Origin: Erigeron canadensis
Lineage: Eukaryota; Streptophyta; Magnoliopsida; Asterales; Asteraceae
Direction: 5' to 3'
Length of the DNA stretch: 64,000 nt
Assembly (NCBI RefSeq): GCF_010389155.1
Contig: NC_057767.1
Span: forward strand, 8,415,765 to 8,479,764
The position numbers and the translations under genes were made by a program. The notes beneath the pieces were generated by a model. It ran no database searches. It saw only the letters and a program-made list of their open reading frames with translations, and was not told where the DNA came from. Of the stretch, positions 1 to 12,400 are shown one piece after another. Positions within the stretch are counted from its first letter, which is position 1. Every line of letters starts with the position of its first letter.

Positions 1-157
1 CTTAGAAAATTTATGAAAGATAAATCAAAAAAGGGGCAAAATGTTAAAAACCTATAGAAATTTTTTAAAAATTTAAGAAAAATTTAAAAATACATGACAA
101 AATCTAAATTTGGAGGGGGTCATTGGACCCCCTTACCCCCCTTTAGTACCGCCCCTG
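1..157. mobile_element. Right end of a hAT-like DNA transposon (partial)
   Basis: Read on the minus strand from position 157, the sequence starts CAGGGGCGGTACTAAAGG followed by GGGGGTCC-type blocks. This resembles the CAGGGGCGG termini common among plant hAT elements. The other end lies outside the window, so the expected 8-bp duplication (candidate atgacatg at 158-165) cannot be confirmed. The rest of the segment is A/T-rich with no reading frame. Confidence 0.35.
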
Positions 158-1181
158 ATGACATGTATTTACAGGACCACACACGACATATAATTACAAG
201 CTAGACAGAGAAAGAAAAAACAAAAAAACAATATGAAAACATGAGCGAGCTCCCACTACATGGGTCGGGCATGCATGTGCACCGGCCTGCGCATCTGATC
301 CCAGCATGCCTACGCTGGGAATGGATCGAGTCAAACATGTCGCCGTGGGCGCCTTTCCATTGGAGACGGCCTTTAGGGAACAAAAGCTAGGTGTGCAAAT
401 TAACTAACTATAATTACAAAAGGCCAACCAGAGCTCACCACGTCGTCACTTGTCTCGATTCATGCGACGTCATCACATTGTAGCATCATTAATTTCGTGT
501 AGATAGCTCGCGCCAACACATCAGTACAAGTGATTAATTACTTCTTGTCCATACGTTTTATGTCCACACATTTCTGTTCTAGGTCAATGAGAGCGACGAA
601 CTTGGTAACCCCGACGGTGATGTTAACGAAAGTCAAAATTGTATGTGGTCGATATGAATATATATTTCCAGGTTCAAAGTATTATTTCTAGAAGGTGTAA
701 GAAAAAAACACCCATGTCATCTTATGCGGGTTTTGGGTTCAAATAACATAATTAGTTTATTTAATTTCTAGCAGATATGTACGTACGTGAGTTTATTAAT
801 TCTTTATCACGTGATGGGGGATCGGTTTCTTACTAAACAAAATTTTGACGATATTTCGTCCTTTGGGTCAAGAATCATGCCATGTACTAAGCTAGTATGA
901 ATAAGGCAAACTTTAGCCTTGTGTAATCTTTTAATTTTGTAATCTTTTAATCTTTTGATTTTGTAACATATTACATACTCTGAAATGATTTCTTAAATCC
1001 GCCACTTGGCTTAACAAACATAAATGTCTTCGAAAGAAATACGGGTAATTTACTATTGCTAAAGATTGGGGACCAGGGCCCCTAGACCCCAAAGAGCCGC
1101 TAGTTGTAATGTTGTTGTTTGATTAATAAAAGATGCATTCAAAAAATTATTAGTTATTTCTAAGAAGAAACATTTATATTA
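158..1181. other. Intergenic sequence, no gene recognised
   Basis: No convincing gene is seen. Positions 240-400 are more GC-rich than the surroundings and hold a 60-codon minus-strand frame, but it matches no family I recognise and has no supporting splice sites. The remainder is A/T-rich. Confidence 0.4.
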
Positions 1182-1189
1182 CATTACAC

Positions 1190-2028
1190 TAAAGGTGCAA
1201 ATACCAGTTAACCGGTTCTGGTTATTTTTTTTAGTAACCGATTCCGGTTATTTATTTTTTAAGAAAATACCGATTATGGTTGATAACCGGTTTGGGTTTT
1301 AAAAAACTATAACCAGTGTAATCGGTTTCGGTTAATAATAACCGGTTAACCGATACCGGTTAACCTAATAGGTTATTTTTTTAACCGCCCACTATAAATA
1401 ATATATAAGCCAAGAGGGGTTTTCTATTTCAACATAAAATAAGTTGTTCCGTCCTGATCTACCCACAAACACCACTGATAACACCACTTCTCTTCATCAT
1501 CATTTACCCCTCATGGTCGCCACATATATCGATGTATATATATATATATATTTGACTGGGCGGTTAGTGAAACACACATACACACACAGGCACACAGCCA
1601 CACAGTACGTAATATTTTTGATGATCTTGAAGAGGTGATTCAGTGGAGGATCTTGAAGAGGTGATCAATTGGTTCTTTCTCCGGTCTCCGATGCTTTTTT
1701 CTTTCTTTCCAGATGTATGTGACTTCATTTTTCTTTTTATATCTCGATGTATATATATCACCCAGTAAGTGGTGAGTGATAAGTATAAAATAGAAAACAA
1801 TCCCAATTATATATAATTAATCGATTAACCGGTTAAAACTAAAAATAAAAACCGATTATCGGTTAACCGATTAGGAATCGGTTTTTGGTTTTACAAGTGC
1901 AAATCGATTACTAACCGACGGTTTTTCCTAACCTATAATCGGTTTGTACTGTATCGGTTACTAACCGGTTACGATTATAGGTTAACTTTCGAATCGATTC
2001 GGTTAACCGGTTTTTTTGTGCACCTCTA
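1190..2028. mobile_element. Non-autonomous hAT element with AACCGGTT subterminal array
   Basis: The element is 839 bp. It starts TAAAGGTGCA and ends TGCACCTCTA, giving near-perfect terminal inverted repeats. A perfect 8-bp target-site duplication, cattacac, flanks it at 1182-1189 and 2029-2036, which is the hAT superfamily hallmark. Both subterminal regions (about 1200-1380 and 1815-2015) are packed with copies of AACCGGTT, GGTTAACC and related motifs in both orientations, as expected for clustered transposase-binding sites. The central 400 bp contains a TA microsatellite and no transposase, so movement would need a transposase in trans. Confidence 0.85.
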
Positions 2029-2036
2029 CATTACAC

Positions 2037-2849
2037 TTATATACAAAGGCGTAAGACATCAAAATACATATTTCTTACAATAAAAGCTACTTGAATATAT
2101 CGTTGATGAGCTGTTTGAATTATTATGTTGTCGAAAAAGCTAGAAAATGACGCATGTTTTGGATGATTAATTATGGCATTCCAATATATATAGTTCTCTC
2201 TTTTAGCACCGTCCCAAAAGGAGCCATCATGACTTCTTATTGGTTAAACAATTTTAATTTTCAAGGGTGTTTCCAAAGGTCTTTTTATTTTTTTATTTTT
2301 CTTTTTTTCCTTACGCAATAGGTAGCGTTTCGTCCCCATAATAGTGTTGTCACTTAACCAACCAGCGAACCAGCAACAAGCAGTATTTCGTCTCTTTACA
2401 AGTCTCTATGCATCGTATACCTCTTAATACATACTCCGTAGTTATCTTTTTTATAAATACTTATGTTTTATAATTTAAAAAAAAAAAAATATTGAGGAAG
2501 TGACGAGGTATTGTTAGCTGAAAGGTGTCAGTTTGTTTGTCCGATTGATGCTGATGTGATAAAACTGAAAAGCGCACTTATAACACCATTGGGAGAGAAG
2601 TCTGATCAACCTAGCTATTTTTCCCTCATGTATAACAAAAAGGACCATAGTTTAAATTTCTGTTTGTTATAATACACATACAAATTGGAGACATTGTAGG
2701 CAATATGTTTTAGACGATATTAATTTTTTTTTTCAGGATATAAAGTAGATTTGGGTCTTAGAAATAAAGGTTTACATACAGTAAGTTTTTAATTAGAATT
2801 GGTGACCCATTAATCTATTGTAGAAAACATGTTTGTATCTAGCTTTTAA
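2037..2849. other. Intergenic spacer downstream of receptor kinase A
   Basis: This is A/T-rich sequence with T- and A-runs. I see no reading frame, RNA gene or clear repeat boundary. It should contain the polyadenylation region of gene A, but no single site can be assigned. Confidence 0.5.
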
Positions 2850-5800
2850 TTATCTAGCAACTAAAATAGAAATTGATTGTCCATTTATGGACTGATTTTC
2901 CAAATTGTTATCCGTTGTTGCCTCTAGTTCGTGCCTGTCAATATAGAATGCTGGTCGCTTTGGCTCGAGTAGATCCATTTTTTCATTTGTGAGCATCGAA
3001 ATAACTTCTGACATCGTAGGTCTGTCTGTGTCATGATCTTGAACACACAAGAGTCCCACATGAATGCATGTCATTACTTCTACATGAGAGCACGAGTCTT
3101 CCAATATTGGATCCATAAGCTCTAGCCCTCTGCCTTCATTCCACAGCTCCCATGCCTGAATCAGTTTTAGCATTTATGCAACAATTAGTTCTATGTTTTA
3201 ATTCTAAACAACCAGTTGTCTACTAATGCTTTTAAAGTCTTATATGGAAAAACATGTTGGATAGATCAATGTTTTAAAGTCGGTTCAAAACACCCAGTTG
3301 AACTGGCCGGCCTGGTCTTTTAGTTCCCCCTTTTTCCCGCTTGAACCAGTTTTTTTTTTTTTGTTTTTTCTTTTTGAACTTTCGTTTTAACGGTTAAACT
3401 TCTCTAGATGTAAATTTGAGTTTAAAACTTGTATTTTTGTATGATTGTAACAGTTTGGTATATTTTTGAGTGTTGTAGTGTAGTTCGACAATTTTCATTG
3501 GACATTAACAATTTTAGTAGCATTTCCATAGCAATACACAAAGCCGGTTCAACCAACTAGTTGAGCCGTTTTTTTTTCCTCAGCCCGTTTAATTAATAAA
3601 TCGGTTCTTAAAACATTGGGAAAGATTTAACTTACATATCCTGGAAGGTTAAGTGGATGTTCTAAGTCGTAGCTCCCATGATTCATCTTGCCGCTTACAA
3701 TCTCAAGCAGCAAAACACCAAAACTGAAGACATCTGTTTTTGTGGAAACAGTACCTTCCATCATATACTCTGGTGGCATATAACCACTGCATATCAAATT
3801 GAAACAAATCAAGGATTAGTTTGGGGCATGTTTGGTTCACAGAATGTTTTTGGAGGAATGTAATCTGTCAAAGGAATTGGAATTTGAAATAATTAGGAGT
3901 TGTGATGAGAATTCCTCTTTATAAAAGACAAGTTAGGGAGCTAGTCACCGTGTTCCAACAACTCTACTCGTATTTGCTTGAGACTGATTCGACCCAATTA
4001 ACTTAGCCATGCCGAAGTCTGATATTTTTGGATTCAGGTAACCATCTAGCAAGATGTTACTGGCTTTCAAATCTCTATGTATTACCCTCAGCCTTGAAAA
4101 CTTATGAAGATATACCAATCCTTGAGCAATCCCGTCAATGATTACAAATCGAGTATTCCAGTCCAACAATCCTTTCTTTCTAGGATCTGTTAACAAATGA
4201 TATTATTGTTATATCAATTACAGAACGCAGTCAATATACAAAGTCAAAGTCAATGTACCAAATATATAGAAATCCAGACTGTTATTTGGCATGTACTCGT
4301 ATACAAGGATATTCTCTTGCTTTTCGGTACAACACCCTAGTAGCCTGACAAGATTAGTGTGTTGAAGTTTGGCAATGAGTTCGGTTTCATTCTTGAATTC
4401 AGTCACTCCTTGCCCAGAGCTTTTTGAAAGTCGTTTTACTGCAACCTCTTGACCATCACCTAATTTTCCCTGAGAAATGCATGACGTGGATAAGCTTCTA
4501 CTTGAAAATTCCATAAATAGTGGTTATAAAGGTTTACCTTATAAACTGTTCCGAAACCCCCTTCTCCTAGCTTATTCGTGCCCGAGAAATTGTTTGTTGC
4601 AGACATGATACTTTGAAATGTGAAGTAATGCAGCTCAATGTTTATGTTTCTATGTTTTTTGTCACTACGGAACCAGCGTCTCAACAAATACATAAACAGA
4701 TTCCGGATTTTCTTGGTTTTCCCTAATTCATTAATCAAAACAACAGGTAAGATAGTATGCCAGAGTTCAAAATTAATGTTTCAACAAGATTTACATTAAC
4801 TGTAATTCAACAATCTTGAAGCAATCTTTCACGGAAGTATCCTTATACGTTCTCTTATAGGTTACATATAGGGTATAACCAACTGATTATAGTCAGAATA
4901 AGACATTCTTTAATAACTGGAATTTAGTTTATGAAATAAACACGATACCTCTAAGATGAAACTTCTTATAGAATAGATAGCATGATAGCAGCGGAGCCAA
5001 AGATCCAACCCCAATAATCAACCAAATCCACTTCTTCTTCTTCTTTTCTGTGTATGATCAAAACTAGCTCTTTTAATATAGGCTACCATTCACTATTTTC
5101 AAGTTGCAGAAAGTTATATAGGATAATGAAAGAAAGAACTCTATGGACACTCACTATATACATCGGATAAGTAACCAACCGAGAAGGAAACAGAGAGAAC
5201 AAAGTTGTTTGACCCATGAAACTGATTTACGAGTATAAACTAATGACTTCTTTGTTTTAGTATCAAGAGTAATAAGCTTGCTAACCTCGGCCTTGGAATA
5301 TATAATATTGTGCGACTTTGTCAACTTCCACTGGATTGTAGATCATTTGACGGTAAATCTTGCAGCCTTCTCTGTTTTTAGTTGCATAGGAATAGGCAAT
5401 GCAAGTGCAATTAGTCCAGCATAATCTTTTGCAATCATATAAAGTCAAGTTATGTCTTTCGTCATATTCATACTCATCCGTATATATAAAGCCTGATGAA
5501 TGTGGGTAGTGATAATCTTCCCCGGAGTAAAAGTTGGCATTTTCCCTGCATTTTAAGTTTTCAAGCCTGCTTTTAACAAAACCCGGGCCAAAATTACAGT
5601 TGCAAAGGATACCCGACTCAGGTCTTGAACTTGAACCTGCGAACCCACCAGATTCGGTTATTCTCAGAGCAGGAAATACATCATACGTTTTTGTCAAGAA
5701 TGTGAAGGACTGCTCATTTTCATTAGAAACATAATAGAGGTGGACATCCGAAACTGAAACAGAGGATTCTAAAATGGTGTTTCTAAATCGACCATTCTGC

Positions 5801-6489
5801 CAAGGTCCACTCATCCAGTGGACATTCCTTCCTCTAAGGATGACCAGTTGATCTGTGCCATTTTCGTCTCCTGTTAATGTAAAAGACCCGCTAGCTGGTA
5901 GCCGATAACTCACCCACGAAGTCAACGACCATCTATGTCCCGTCTTGAGATTAATTCCAAGTTTCATCCCGGGGAGAAGTGTGTCTGTTGGGTAGTCAAA
6001 GCTTTGCCACAAAACCCGCATAACAGACCCATCTGGATACAGTTCATGCAGCACCAAATTTCCAGTATCCAAGAGTTTAGCACTTACATTACGTATTATC
6101 AGACTAGGACTAAAGAGATCAAGAACGCTACGTCCACTAGATATAATGCTCAGCTTCCCATATATATCTATCAACAGCCTGCCGCATATATCAGGGACCG
6201 GATTGTTCCTGTTTGCTACCCAAACTGCCTTGTTACGGAAATCATACGAATAATGGTTTCTGATTTTATTGTTGTCGTTTTTGTTGTAAAATATACCTAA
6301 GTAAGCGCTGTCCATAGTGTCAAAACTAAAGAGCTTCAAACTGAACACCTTGTTTGATGACGTCAGTTCGTCCCAGTCTTTAAGCTCTTGACCTTGTCTT
6401 AAGGTATCCGTTTTGGAGTAACAGAAAGCGAAGAAAATAAAGAAGATTAAAGTGAGGACGGAGAACCGGAATATTTCTCCGCCTGCCAT
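2850..6489 (-). CDS. Gene A: G-type lectin S-receptor-like Ser/Thr kinase, CES101-like
   Basis: Plasma-membrane receptor kinase of seven exons: 5286-6489, 4949-5047, 4538-4722, 4259-4469, 3949-4186, 3636-3786 and 2850-3155. All junctions are GT-AG and the joined frame is 797 residues. Exon 1 holds a signal peptide (hydrophobic residues ~8-25), a B-lectin domain with VWVANRNNP and LLDTGNLVL, an S-locus region with [14 protein letters not shown], and a C-terminal PAN-like domain ([16 protein letters not shown]). No EGF module is evident, as in Arabidopsis CES101. Exon 2 encodes a basic stretch and the transmembrane helix. Exons 3-7 encode the kinase: [10 protein letters not shown], catalytic Lys in VAVKRL (~508), HRDLK (Asp ~605), DFG, and PPEY where APEY is usual, then a DUF3403-like tail. 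The ATG at 6489 is chosen because it opens the signal peptide. The ligand is unknown. No break was seen, so it is probably functional. Confidence 0.88.
3267..3618. repeat. hAT-like MITE in intron 6 of gene A
   Basis: Ends CAATGTTTTAA and TTAAAACATTG form 11-bp terminal inverted repeats around a 352-bp insert rich in GAACCGG-like motifs. The flanking 8-mers ggatagat and ggaaagat differ at one base, consistent with an aged 8-bp duplication. It lies between exons 6 and 7 of receptor kinase A and has no coding capacity. Confidence 0.55.
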
Positions 6490-6603
6490 TGTTTTAAGCT
6501 AGTGCAAAAGCTAGCATAAATGATATCTATAACTTTATGACTTAAATTTCTTCATCTTAAATTTATGTTACACTTGGTCAACATAAAATAGACATCCACT
6601 AGC

Positions 6604-6831
6604 CATTGGGGTGTTAGCCCAATGTTCAGGGGTTTTTCAAAAAGTGGTTTTCTCCTGGAGGGTCAGGTTTGAATCCTGTTACATGCAAATATGATGAGGG
6701 GTCTTAACAATGCTATACTCATCTAACATATGAGAAGCAAGCCCTTTAAGGCATTGCCGGAAGATACCGACATGGACGCATCCGCTTGGGGTGTTAGCCA
6801 TTTATCCGTTGCTGCCTTTAAAAAAAATTAA
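6604..6831 (+). repeat. tRNA-derived SINE-like insertion
   Basis: A box A-like stretch (TTAGCCCAATGTTCAGG, ~6614) and a box B-like stretch (GGTTTGAATCC, ~6667) are spaced as in a Pol III promoter. They are followed by unrelated body sequence and an A-rich end at about 6821. The motif ggggtgttagcc occurs twice (about 6609 and 6790). No clean target-site duplication was found, so the boundaries are approximate. Confidence 0.45.
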
Positions 6832-6929
6832 TCTACCCCATTAGACAACTCACCAAACAACTAATTAGACCACTAGAATTAATGGTGTACGCAGACTAGA
6901 ATTAATGGTGTACGTCTTAGTGTGACCAC

Positions 6930-7160
6930 GGTGAGTAGTCTTATTAAAATTCTTATCATAACCTATTATATGGACCATGAGCATTAACATTTTATGTTGT
7001 ATTGAATTAGTCAACACCCACTTTTTTATTGGTGAGTAAATTGGCGTATTCTACGAGAAGTTAATTACTCCACAGCATGTTTATTTATTTCCTGCTTTTT
7101 ACTGGTTAGTATTTTTCTATTTCAATGGTTAAGTAGTGGGTTCATACAAAGTCATATCAC
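6930..7160 (-). repeat. Upstream block shared by receptor kinases A and B
   Basis: This stretch, ending about 440 bp upstream of the gene A start codon, is clearly similar to 13650-13795 upstream of gene B. Shared strings include cttattaaaattcttatca, gaattagtcaacacccact and caatggttaagtagtgggt. The copies are residual 5' flank from the tandem duplication that produced A and B, and may include upstream regulatory sequence. No specific promoter element can be assigned. Confidence 0.6.
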
Positions 7161-7384
7161 ACATAATGTGTTTATCCTGATTGAGCCACCAACTCTCGCT
7201 TCATTAAAGATCACTTTGGTCGAGTATTTTAATTGTGCCAGAATATTATGCCCTTAAACTGTTTGATAAAATGTTTCACCCAATTGCATATTTGTGTAGC
7301 AAGTAATATTTGGCCCAATCATAATTGCATATGTTAATCTGTGTTTTAGCATAATTGATCACCCCGCATGGAATGTTTAAGTTT

Positions 7385-7665
7385 AATGTTGACCTTTTTA
7401 CGCAGACCCGTACTGAATCTTTATGAATATTTGTAGGACTGCATAGTAGAGATGGACATATGAACCAGAAAGCTGTGAATCTTTTTGCCAATGTCCGCTT
7501 CCTTTGTCTCGTGAAGACCAACTGAACTGTTCCATTGAGGTTTCTAATATAGTGGTAGCCATCCATCTGCCTGCTAACAAGTGAGTGACCATTTATGACC
7601 TCACATGACATTAATTTCCAGTTTCATTTAAGGTGGAAGTGTGTAGTCCAAGCTTCGTCATAATT
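7385..7665 (-). pseudogene. Relic of a G-type lectin receptor kinase exon 1
   Basis: Fragments homologous to the lectin/S-locus region of the neighbouring kinases are readable in shifting minus-strand frames: a GH..WSLT-type stretch, then NLNGTVQLVFTR (compare [10 protein letters not shown] in gene B), then SGSYVHLYY (compare the SSG.VHLYY string of gene D). At least two frame changes and lost codons are needed, and no signal peptide or kinase exon accompanies it. It is a decayed copy about 1 kb upstream of gene A, indicating that the array once had another member. Confidence 0.65.
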
Positions 7666-8611
7666 TACATATATCTATCTATTTAGTGGAAGATTTGTTG
7701 TGTCTTGCCAAAAAGCTGGGTGAATTGATCTTATCTTGTTTACAAGATTTTAATTTATCAAAACTACTGCATACTTTACCCTACTTAAAACTTCTTTAAC
7801 TTGTGTTTTGTATTTCAGTTAGTCTTAGACCACATAATTGATAACCCTTTCATGTTGACGTGATAAGACCTTTTCCAAAATTCGTGTTGCGTGCTCTCAA
7901 CCCATTCTTGGCTTTTAGATATTAAGAAATGCCTATGTGGACCGAACATACTATAGACTACACAGGGCATATTTTAGTATTGACTTTTGTAGTTATGAAA
8001 ACATAAAATTAATCCACTCACTGTTACGACCATGCTGACTTATGAAATAAGCAGTCCCACCTTATCTCCTTTGAGTGTTGTGCTTGTACATGTTGATTGG
8101 TTGAGATAATCTTGCCTTAAAACCTCAAAACACCATGACCATCGATCACCATAAATGGCGGAAGATGGAGGTTTTATGCACCTCATAAAAGGTTGAATGT
8201 GTTTTTGTTTGGGTTTGCGGATAAAAATGTTAGGAACAACCCTTAGCCTTAGCACAAGGAAACAATTAAACAAGAAAATATAGATAAACGACACATGAGG
8301 GATATATATAGATGACAAATTAGGGTTAATAACTTGGTGAACAAGTTAGGCTTAAACGGGCCTACTAATCATCCAATAAACAATCCCATGAAGCTAGGAC
8401 TTAAAACCCAACAAAAAATTATTGAAATGGATTTAAAATTGTCATAATCGTTAATCTTGATTAACTTGATAAAAATAGGGTAGTTACAAGTAATTTAGAA
8501 CATCAAATCCCCTTAAGCTGGTTTTATGTAACATAATGTATTCTTGACTTCCCGGTTGAATACTTTGATCACATAATACATGGATTTGTAACCCCTTACA
8601 GACTAATTATA
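7666..8611. other. Intergenic spacer between A and B
   Basis: No gene recognised. A 92-codon minus-strand frame at 8040-8318 has a hydrophobic start but no recognisable domain. The sequence may derive from the same decayed kinase copy as the upstream relic. Confidence 0.4.
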
Positions 8612-8619
8612 CTACTGGT

Positions 8620-9189
8620 CATAGTTGTCGACTCGTAACCTTTGACTCGACTCGAAAAGATGATTTTTGACTCGTGACTCGAAACGTGACTCGACTCGTA
8701 AGAGTCAAGACATTTTTGATACTACATGATATTGTATAATTATATATATGTGACGTATTTATAAACAAAATATAAGTTGATTATTGTAATACATTACCAA
8801 AATATTACATACTACCGGCCCACTCCGAAGAATTCATGGGTTGGCAGGCGGGCGAGACAGAATGGGGTGGGGGGGGGGGGGCACTACTAAGCAAGCCAAG
8901 CCCAGTTCCCGCCGAGATACTTTTGAGTCATAAATTTATAGTTTATCTTCAAATTCGTACTAAATGAATAAAAAATACATATATAACATACAAAATAATA
9001 TAACCATAAATATGATATATAATATATAACCATATTATCAAACTACAACAATCATAAATTTGCGACTCGTATTGACTCGTTCCAAATTCACACCGCGTCT
9101 CGTAAGAGTCAAGAGAAAAAAGAGTTACCCTGCGAGTCGCCTCGTTTTGGGTGTAAATCGACTCGACTCATAAGAGTCTAACATCTATG
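8620..9189. mobile_element. Non-autonomous hAT element with GACTCG subterminal motifs
   Basis: The element is 570 bp, flanked by a perfect 8-bp duplication, ctactggt, at 8612-8619 and 9190-9197. Its ends read CATAGTTGTCGACTCG and, inverted, CATAGATGTTAGACTC. Both subterminal zones carry many copies of GACTCG/CGAGTC (8630-8710 and 9060-9180), the pattern of clustered hAT transposase-binding sites. The centre contains a run of 13 G residues at 8869-8881 and no coding sequence. Confidence 0.8.
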
Positions 9190-9449
9190 CTACTGGTTAT
9201 GTTTCGATTAGTTCGTAATATTAAATAGCCAGTAAAAATCTATTGGCAGAACATAGCGAATGCATACACCCCAGGGACCGTGTTATAAACTATTAATGCC
9301 TTATAAATTTACTTATACATATCATTGTATAAATATTAGAGATTAGAGAATAAGCCAGGAAATCAAACCTAAGCAGACTATATAGAACACAGACACTATA
9401 AGTAATTATGCAATGATGATACTGACATGTCACCTTTTTTTTTTTACTT

Positions 9450-12400
9450 CTATCTCCCCAATTCAATTGAAACTGATTGGCCATTTACGGATCTGTTTCC
9501 TGACCTGTCATCTCCTGTTTCCTTTGCCTCATGCCTCTCAATGTAGAATGCTGGCCGTTTTGGTGCGGGTAGCTCCATATATTCATTTGTGAGCATATAA
9601 ATAACATCTGACATGGCAGGTCTGTCCATTGTATGATGTTGAACACACAAGAGACCGACATGGATGCATGTCATTACTTCCTTGTGAGTGCATGAGTCTT
9701 CCAGTACCTGATCCATCAACTCCAAACCTCTACTTTCATTCCACAGTTCCCATGCCTGAGTCATTTGTAAATTAGATCTTAAACTTGTATTGAATACAGG
9801 ACATACACCAGTCTTGGATAGGATTAAGTTACCAGCCCGAGCAGGTTGAGTGGATGATCCGGATCATAGCTCCCATGATTCATTTTGCTGCTAACAATCT
9901 CAATTAACAAAACACCAAAACTGAATACATCTGTCTTGGTTGAAACATTGCCATCTATCATATACTCTGGTGGCATATAACCACTGGGATATGAAACGGA
10001 TAGTTAGCTTTTGGGAAATTTATACGTTGGGAGCTCTTATTGACACAAAATAATTTATGGACTTACCGTGTCCCAACAACTCGAGTGGTATTTGTTTCAG
10101 ATTCATTCGTAGAAAATAACTTGGCCATGCCAAAATCTGATATTTTAGGATTCAGGTGTTCATCTAGCAAGATGTTACTGGCTTTCAAATCTCGATGGAT
10201 TATCCTCAGCCTTGAGAACTTATGGAGATATAGAAGTCCCTGCGCAATGCCATTAATGATTGCAAAGCGATCCCTCCAATCCAGTAATCCTTTCTTCTCA
10301 GAATCTGTTCCCAAATTACCAGGTAATCAGAAAGCTCTGCTACAATATTAAAGGTGGAAAGTTCACAGCACCTGATGGATGATTGGGTAATGGGTCGAAT
10401 TGGGTTCAGGCTAATACGGACCAATATCAGTATGGATCAAAATGGGTTGGGTCCTGTTGGTTTTAGCTACATATACTTCTTTTTTGTTTTCTTTTCTTTC
10501 CTTTTTTTTTTCTTTTTGAAACTTTTCATGAATGAATAATTAATATTTTAGTTTGAGATTGCATAAACAAGTTTGACAGTTCTTTGATTAAGAAGATTTT
10601 GGAGTTTATATGAATAAAGTAGAAACTTTGGGCAACTTTCAACCACTTCGACATATTAGACATTTTGATAATTATTTGATTTGGCTTATTTAATCAGTTT
10701 CAGATAAAAGACAATGTAAATCAACCAATTTGTAAGTAAATTGGGCCAAATTGCCATCTCTATAGATAATTTACAGAGTATTAGATCTTACCAAATAGAA
10801 AGAAATCCAAGCTATTATTAGGCATGTACTCGTATACAAGTATTTTCTCTTTCTTTTCAACACAACACCCGATCAACCTGACAAGATTTGTGTGTTGCAG
10901 TTTGGCAATTAGTTCGGTTTCATTCTTGAACTCTGTTACTCCTTGTTCAGAGCTTCGTGATAGGCGCTTCACCGCAACCTCTTGCCCATCAACTAATATT
11001 CCCTGAGATATCGATGACGTAAGCTTCTAAAACATTATTTTTAAGTATTTTTGGATAATTACCTTATAAACAGTTCCGAAACCCCCCTCTCCTAGCTTAT
11101 TAGTGCTTGAGAAGTTATTTGTGGCGGATGAGATACTCTGAAATGTGAAATAATGGAGTTCGTTGTTCATATTCCTATCTGCTTGTATGTAGTCGTATAA
11201 ACGTCTCAGCTTATGTAGCAACAGCTTCTGAATAATTTTTCCTTTATCTAAATTGTTAATAAAGCAATCGATTAATATCTGAAGTCAAAACTTTCAATCA
11301 GTTATGCAATAAATAAAATCTTGCCAGTCTTAAAGCGGTCTCTAATGTGATTCTTTTGGGTTCCCCTATATAATAAGTACCTTAATGTATCCAAGATAAT
11401 TATATGAAGCTAGTAATAAACGGTCTCTAATGTGATTCTTTTGGGTCCCCCTATATAATAAGTATTAAATGTATCCAAGATAATTATATGAAGCTAGTAA
11501 TTAACTTATAGGTCTGGGTTCAAATCCTCGTGTGAGCAAAATGCTCTTAAGACTGGCGACTTGATCCGTATGGGTTTTCCTTGAAATTGGAGTTGGGTGT
11601 ATGAAGAGGCAATGCCGCAGAACCCAAAATTCTAGTTAAAAAAAAGTAATAAACCTGATACTCATACCTTTAATCTGAAACTTCTTCTCTACAAAATATA
11701 ATGATATGAGTGGAGCTAAGGATCCAAACCCGATAATTAACCAAGCCCACTTCTTCTTCTCCTTTTCTACGTGGGAAGAAAATTCAAACATTCTAGTTAG
11801 CAACTTATCATAGTATCTGTTGTCACAGTACTATAATGCATCCAAGTATTAGAGTATTAGACTTGCTAACCTATAAAATCCTTAGTAAATCCGAAACATC
11901 CTGTATCTCGGTAAGATTCTGATGGATTGTATCTCATTTTACTGTAAGTCTTGCAACCTATCAAATTTTGGGTTGCATAGGTATAGGCTACACAAGAACA
12001 ATTGCTCCAGCATATTCTTTTGCAATCATATAAAGTCAAGTTATAGCTTTCATCATATACATACTCATTCTCCAAATGGTAGCCATATAATTTACGAAAG
12101 TAATAACCTTTCCTGCAGTTTAAGTGTTGAAACTCATATTCAGCACAGCCACGGTCATTGATTGAGCCACATCGGACATCAAAATCTAGGATTTCACCCT
12201 TAAGTTGACCATCTTGGTGCATTTTCAAACCTGGAAACAACTCATAACTTCTTGTTAAATATGTGAAAGACTGTTCCGTCTCATTCGAGATGTAGTAGAG
12301 ACGGACATCTACGCCAGAAGAATCTAGATTTGTGTTTTTGAATCGACCACTCTGCCAAGGTCCACTCGCCCAGTGGACGTTGCCTTTCCTCATAATGACC

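Noticed and set aside
201..383. Cys-containing small secreted peptide candidate on the minus strand
   Set aside because: No signal peptide at the N-terminus, hydrophobic run at the wrong end, and no matching Cys pattern of a known peptide family.
6604..6831. Functional tRNA gene suggested by box A and box B motifs
   Set aside because: No cloverleaf can be formed and an A-rich tail follows, so a SINE-like origin is preferred.
8869..8881. Run of 13 G residues as a G-quadruplex or assembly gap signal
   Set aside because: A single homopolymer inside a non-coding hAT element; length may also be a sequencing artefact.
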